In this document: positions 63,097 through 64,000 of the stretch, piece by piece
Layout of the letters: every line of letters begins with the position of its first letter
How positions within the stretch are numbered: the first letter of the stretch is position 1
NCBI GenBank assembly: GCA_018223385.1
Contig: JAGTTR010000008.1
Span: 1-64,000 of the forward strand
DNA length: 64,000 nt
Source of the DNA: Oscillospiraceae bacterium Marseille-Q3528
GTDB taxonomy: Bacteria; Bacillota; Clostridia; Lachnospirales; Lachnospiraceae
Direction: 5' to 3'
The notes under the pieces: model-generated
What the model was told of the DNA's origin: nothing
Seen by the model: the letters and a program-made list of their open reading frames with translations, nothing else
The model's database searches: none
Position numbers and translations under genes: made by a program

Positions 63097-64000
63097 ATGA
63101 AAAAGGGATTTGTGACACGGATTGCCGTACTGGCGCTGTCGGGCATGTTGCTGTCGGGCTGCGGGCTGGTGGATACCGTCTATGACAGTGTGCATCAGGT
63201 GCTGGTTGGCAAGCAGGCGGAGATTTACGGAAGACAGTTTACCACACTGACAGAAGAATCCATGTCTGCGGCGGGGGAAGCTGTGACAGAGATGGACTAT
63301 GCCTATGCCCATCTGGATGGGGAGGATCAGACCGTTTATCTGGAGCTTCTGACGATCCTGACCTCCTATGAGGAGGATGTGCGGATCACGTCCATGAACC
63401 CGGATCAGGTGGATCTTGCCTATCAGGCCATCCTCATGGATCATCCGGAGCTGTTTTACATCAATGGCTATACGATCACCGAGCATACCATTGACGGGCA
63501 GACCGAATTCTACACCTTCTCCGGGCGGTACACGTATACCCGGGAAGAGCGGGACGAGAAGCAGCAGCAGGTGGACGCAGCGGCTGTACAGATCCTCTCC
63601 GACATTCCGGAGGGCGCTTCTGCCTACGAAAAAGAAAAATATATTTATGACTATATCGTACTGCACACTGATTACAATGAGGATGCGCCGGATAACCAGA
63701 ACATTTTGAGTGTGCTGTTAAACGGAGAGTCCGTGTGCCAGGGCTATGCCTTTGCCACTCAGTATCTGCTGGAACAGGTGGGCATCCCGTGCACCACCGT
63801 CACCGGCGATGCGAAAAATCCGGAGGGCGTTCTTGTGTCCCACGCCTGGAATTTTGTCCAGCTGGACGGGGAATACTATTATGTGGACACCACCTGGGGA
63901 GACCCGGTGACCGGCATGGATTCCGAGGCGCTGCACCGGATGGGCGATGTTTACGTCAACTATGATTACCTGAATCTGACAACCGCGCAGATTTCCGTGG
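63097..64000 (+). CDS. Transglutaminase-like lipoprotein, 3' end outside the window
   Basis: An open frame from ATG 63097 to the right edge (301 codons). A lipoprotein signal peptide ends in the lipobox LSGC (residues 18-21), so the protein is exported and lipid-anchored. A transglutaminase-like domain follows with Cys in GESVCQGYAFA, His in SHAWNFVQL and Asp in YYVDTTWGDP, the complete catalytic triad. In Clostridia such proteins are common at the surface and may be proteases or cross-linkers; the exact reaction is unknown. The ribosome site is weak (GAAAGGAAT 16-22 nt upstream). Confidence 0.85.
   Translation, partial: MKKGFVTRIAVLALSGMLLSGCGLVDTVYDSVHQVLVGKQAEIYGRQFTTLTEESMSAAGEAVTEMDYAYAHLDGEDQTVYLELLTILTSYEEDVRITSMNPDQVDLAYQAILMDHPELFYINGYTITEHTIDGQTEFYTFSGRYTYTREERDEKQQQVDAAAVQILSDIPEGASAYEKEKYIYDYIVLHTDYNEDAPDNQNILSVLLNGESVCQGYAFATQYLLEQVGIPCTTVTGDAKNPEGVLVSHAWNFVQLDGEYYYVDTTWGDPVTGMDSEALHRMGDVYVNYDYLNLTTAQISV

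Overview
The window looks like a chromosomal segment of a spore-forming, anaerobic member of the Clostridia, most likely a Lachnospiraceae-type gut Firmicute. The reasons are the dprA-topA-codY order, a complete spoIIIAA-AH operon, a T-box-controlled trp operon, a TPP riboswitch with an ECF-type ThiT, a CIRCE-controlled groESL, and a four-gene HndABCD-type [FeFe] hydrogenase. Genus and species cannot be fixed from the sequence alone.

Layout. 1-3.7 kb: end of dprA, topA, codY. 3.8-5.4 kb: a HAD phosphatase and TPP-riboswitch thiT. 5.4-5.8 kb: what looks like a decayed type III (RNA antitoxin) toxin-antitoxin locus. 5.8-13 kb: Trp T-box leader and trpEGDCFBA. 13-14.4 kb: a DUF1576-type membrane protein (minus strand). 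14.7-16.8 kb: groESL. 17.1-30 kb: a metabolic block with a cytoplasmic CitA/DcuS-like kinase and its regulator, a class I CoA-transferase, HndABCD, PduL, an NAD-binding 3-hydroxyacyl-CoA-dehydrogenase-like protein, a SucD-like acylating aldehyde dehydrogenase, a second orphan regulator of the same family and a FUSC/HAD fusion. 30-36 kb: a MalT-type LuxR regulator, a small surface protein, guaB, an amidase and a MATE remnant. 36-40 kb: an MFS-SDR-ferredoxin-like aldo/keto reductase operon. 40-42 kb: a degraded AbiE pair and a degraded metallo-beta-lactamase gene. 42-49.5 kb: LysR, a MetE-like methyltransferase, a DUF3842 protein and a 1533-residue secreted protein. 49.6-54.3 kb: a TruA paralogue, a PHP phosphoesterase, a MoxR/VWA pair and a hotdog thioesterase. 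54.4-59.9 kb: spoIIIA operon. 60-64 kb: deoB, prfC and the start of a transglutaminase-like lipoprotein.

How the genes may work together. The 19-28 kb block could oxidise an aldehyde to acyl-CoA, convert it to acyl phosphate (PduL) or swap CoA (transferase), and dispose of the NADH as H2 through the hydrogenase. The two related response regulators that bracket it are plausible controllers. The substrate is not evident.

The most notable unexplained signal is a family of about 150-167 bp structured intergenic elements. Five full-length copies and several shorter derivatives are present. They have terminal inverted repeats and internal hairpins whose stems change in a compensatory way between copies. 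With one exception each lies in the same orientation as, and 25-65 nt upstream of, a start codon (codY, trpE, trpD, DUF1576, PHP, moxR, lipoprotein). They therefore look like transcribed 5'-leader RNA structures. The second notable signal is the type III toxin-antitoxin remnant at 5455-5809, with an intact promoter, two covarying 45-nt repeats and a terminator but only the C-terminal part of a putative toxin. Several loci here (that toxin, MATE, AbiEii, MBL) share one mode of decay: internal deletion with both gene ends retained.
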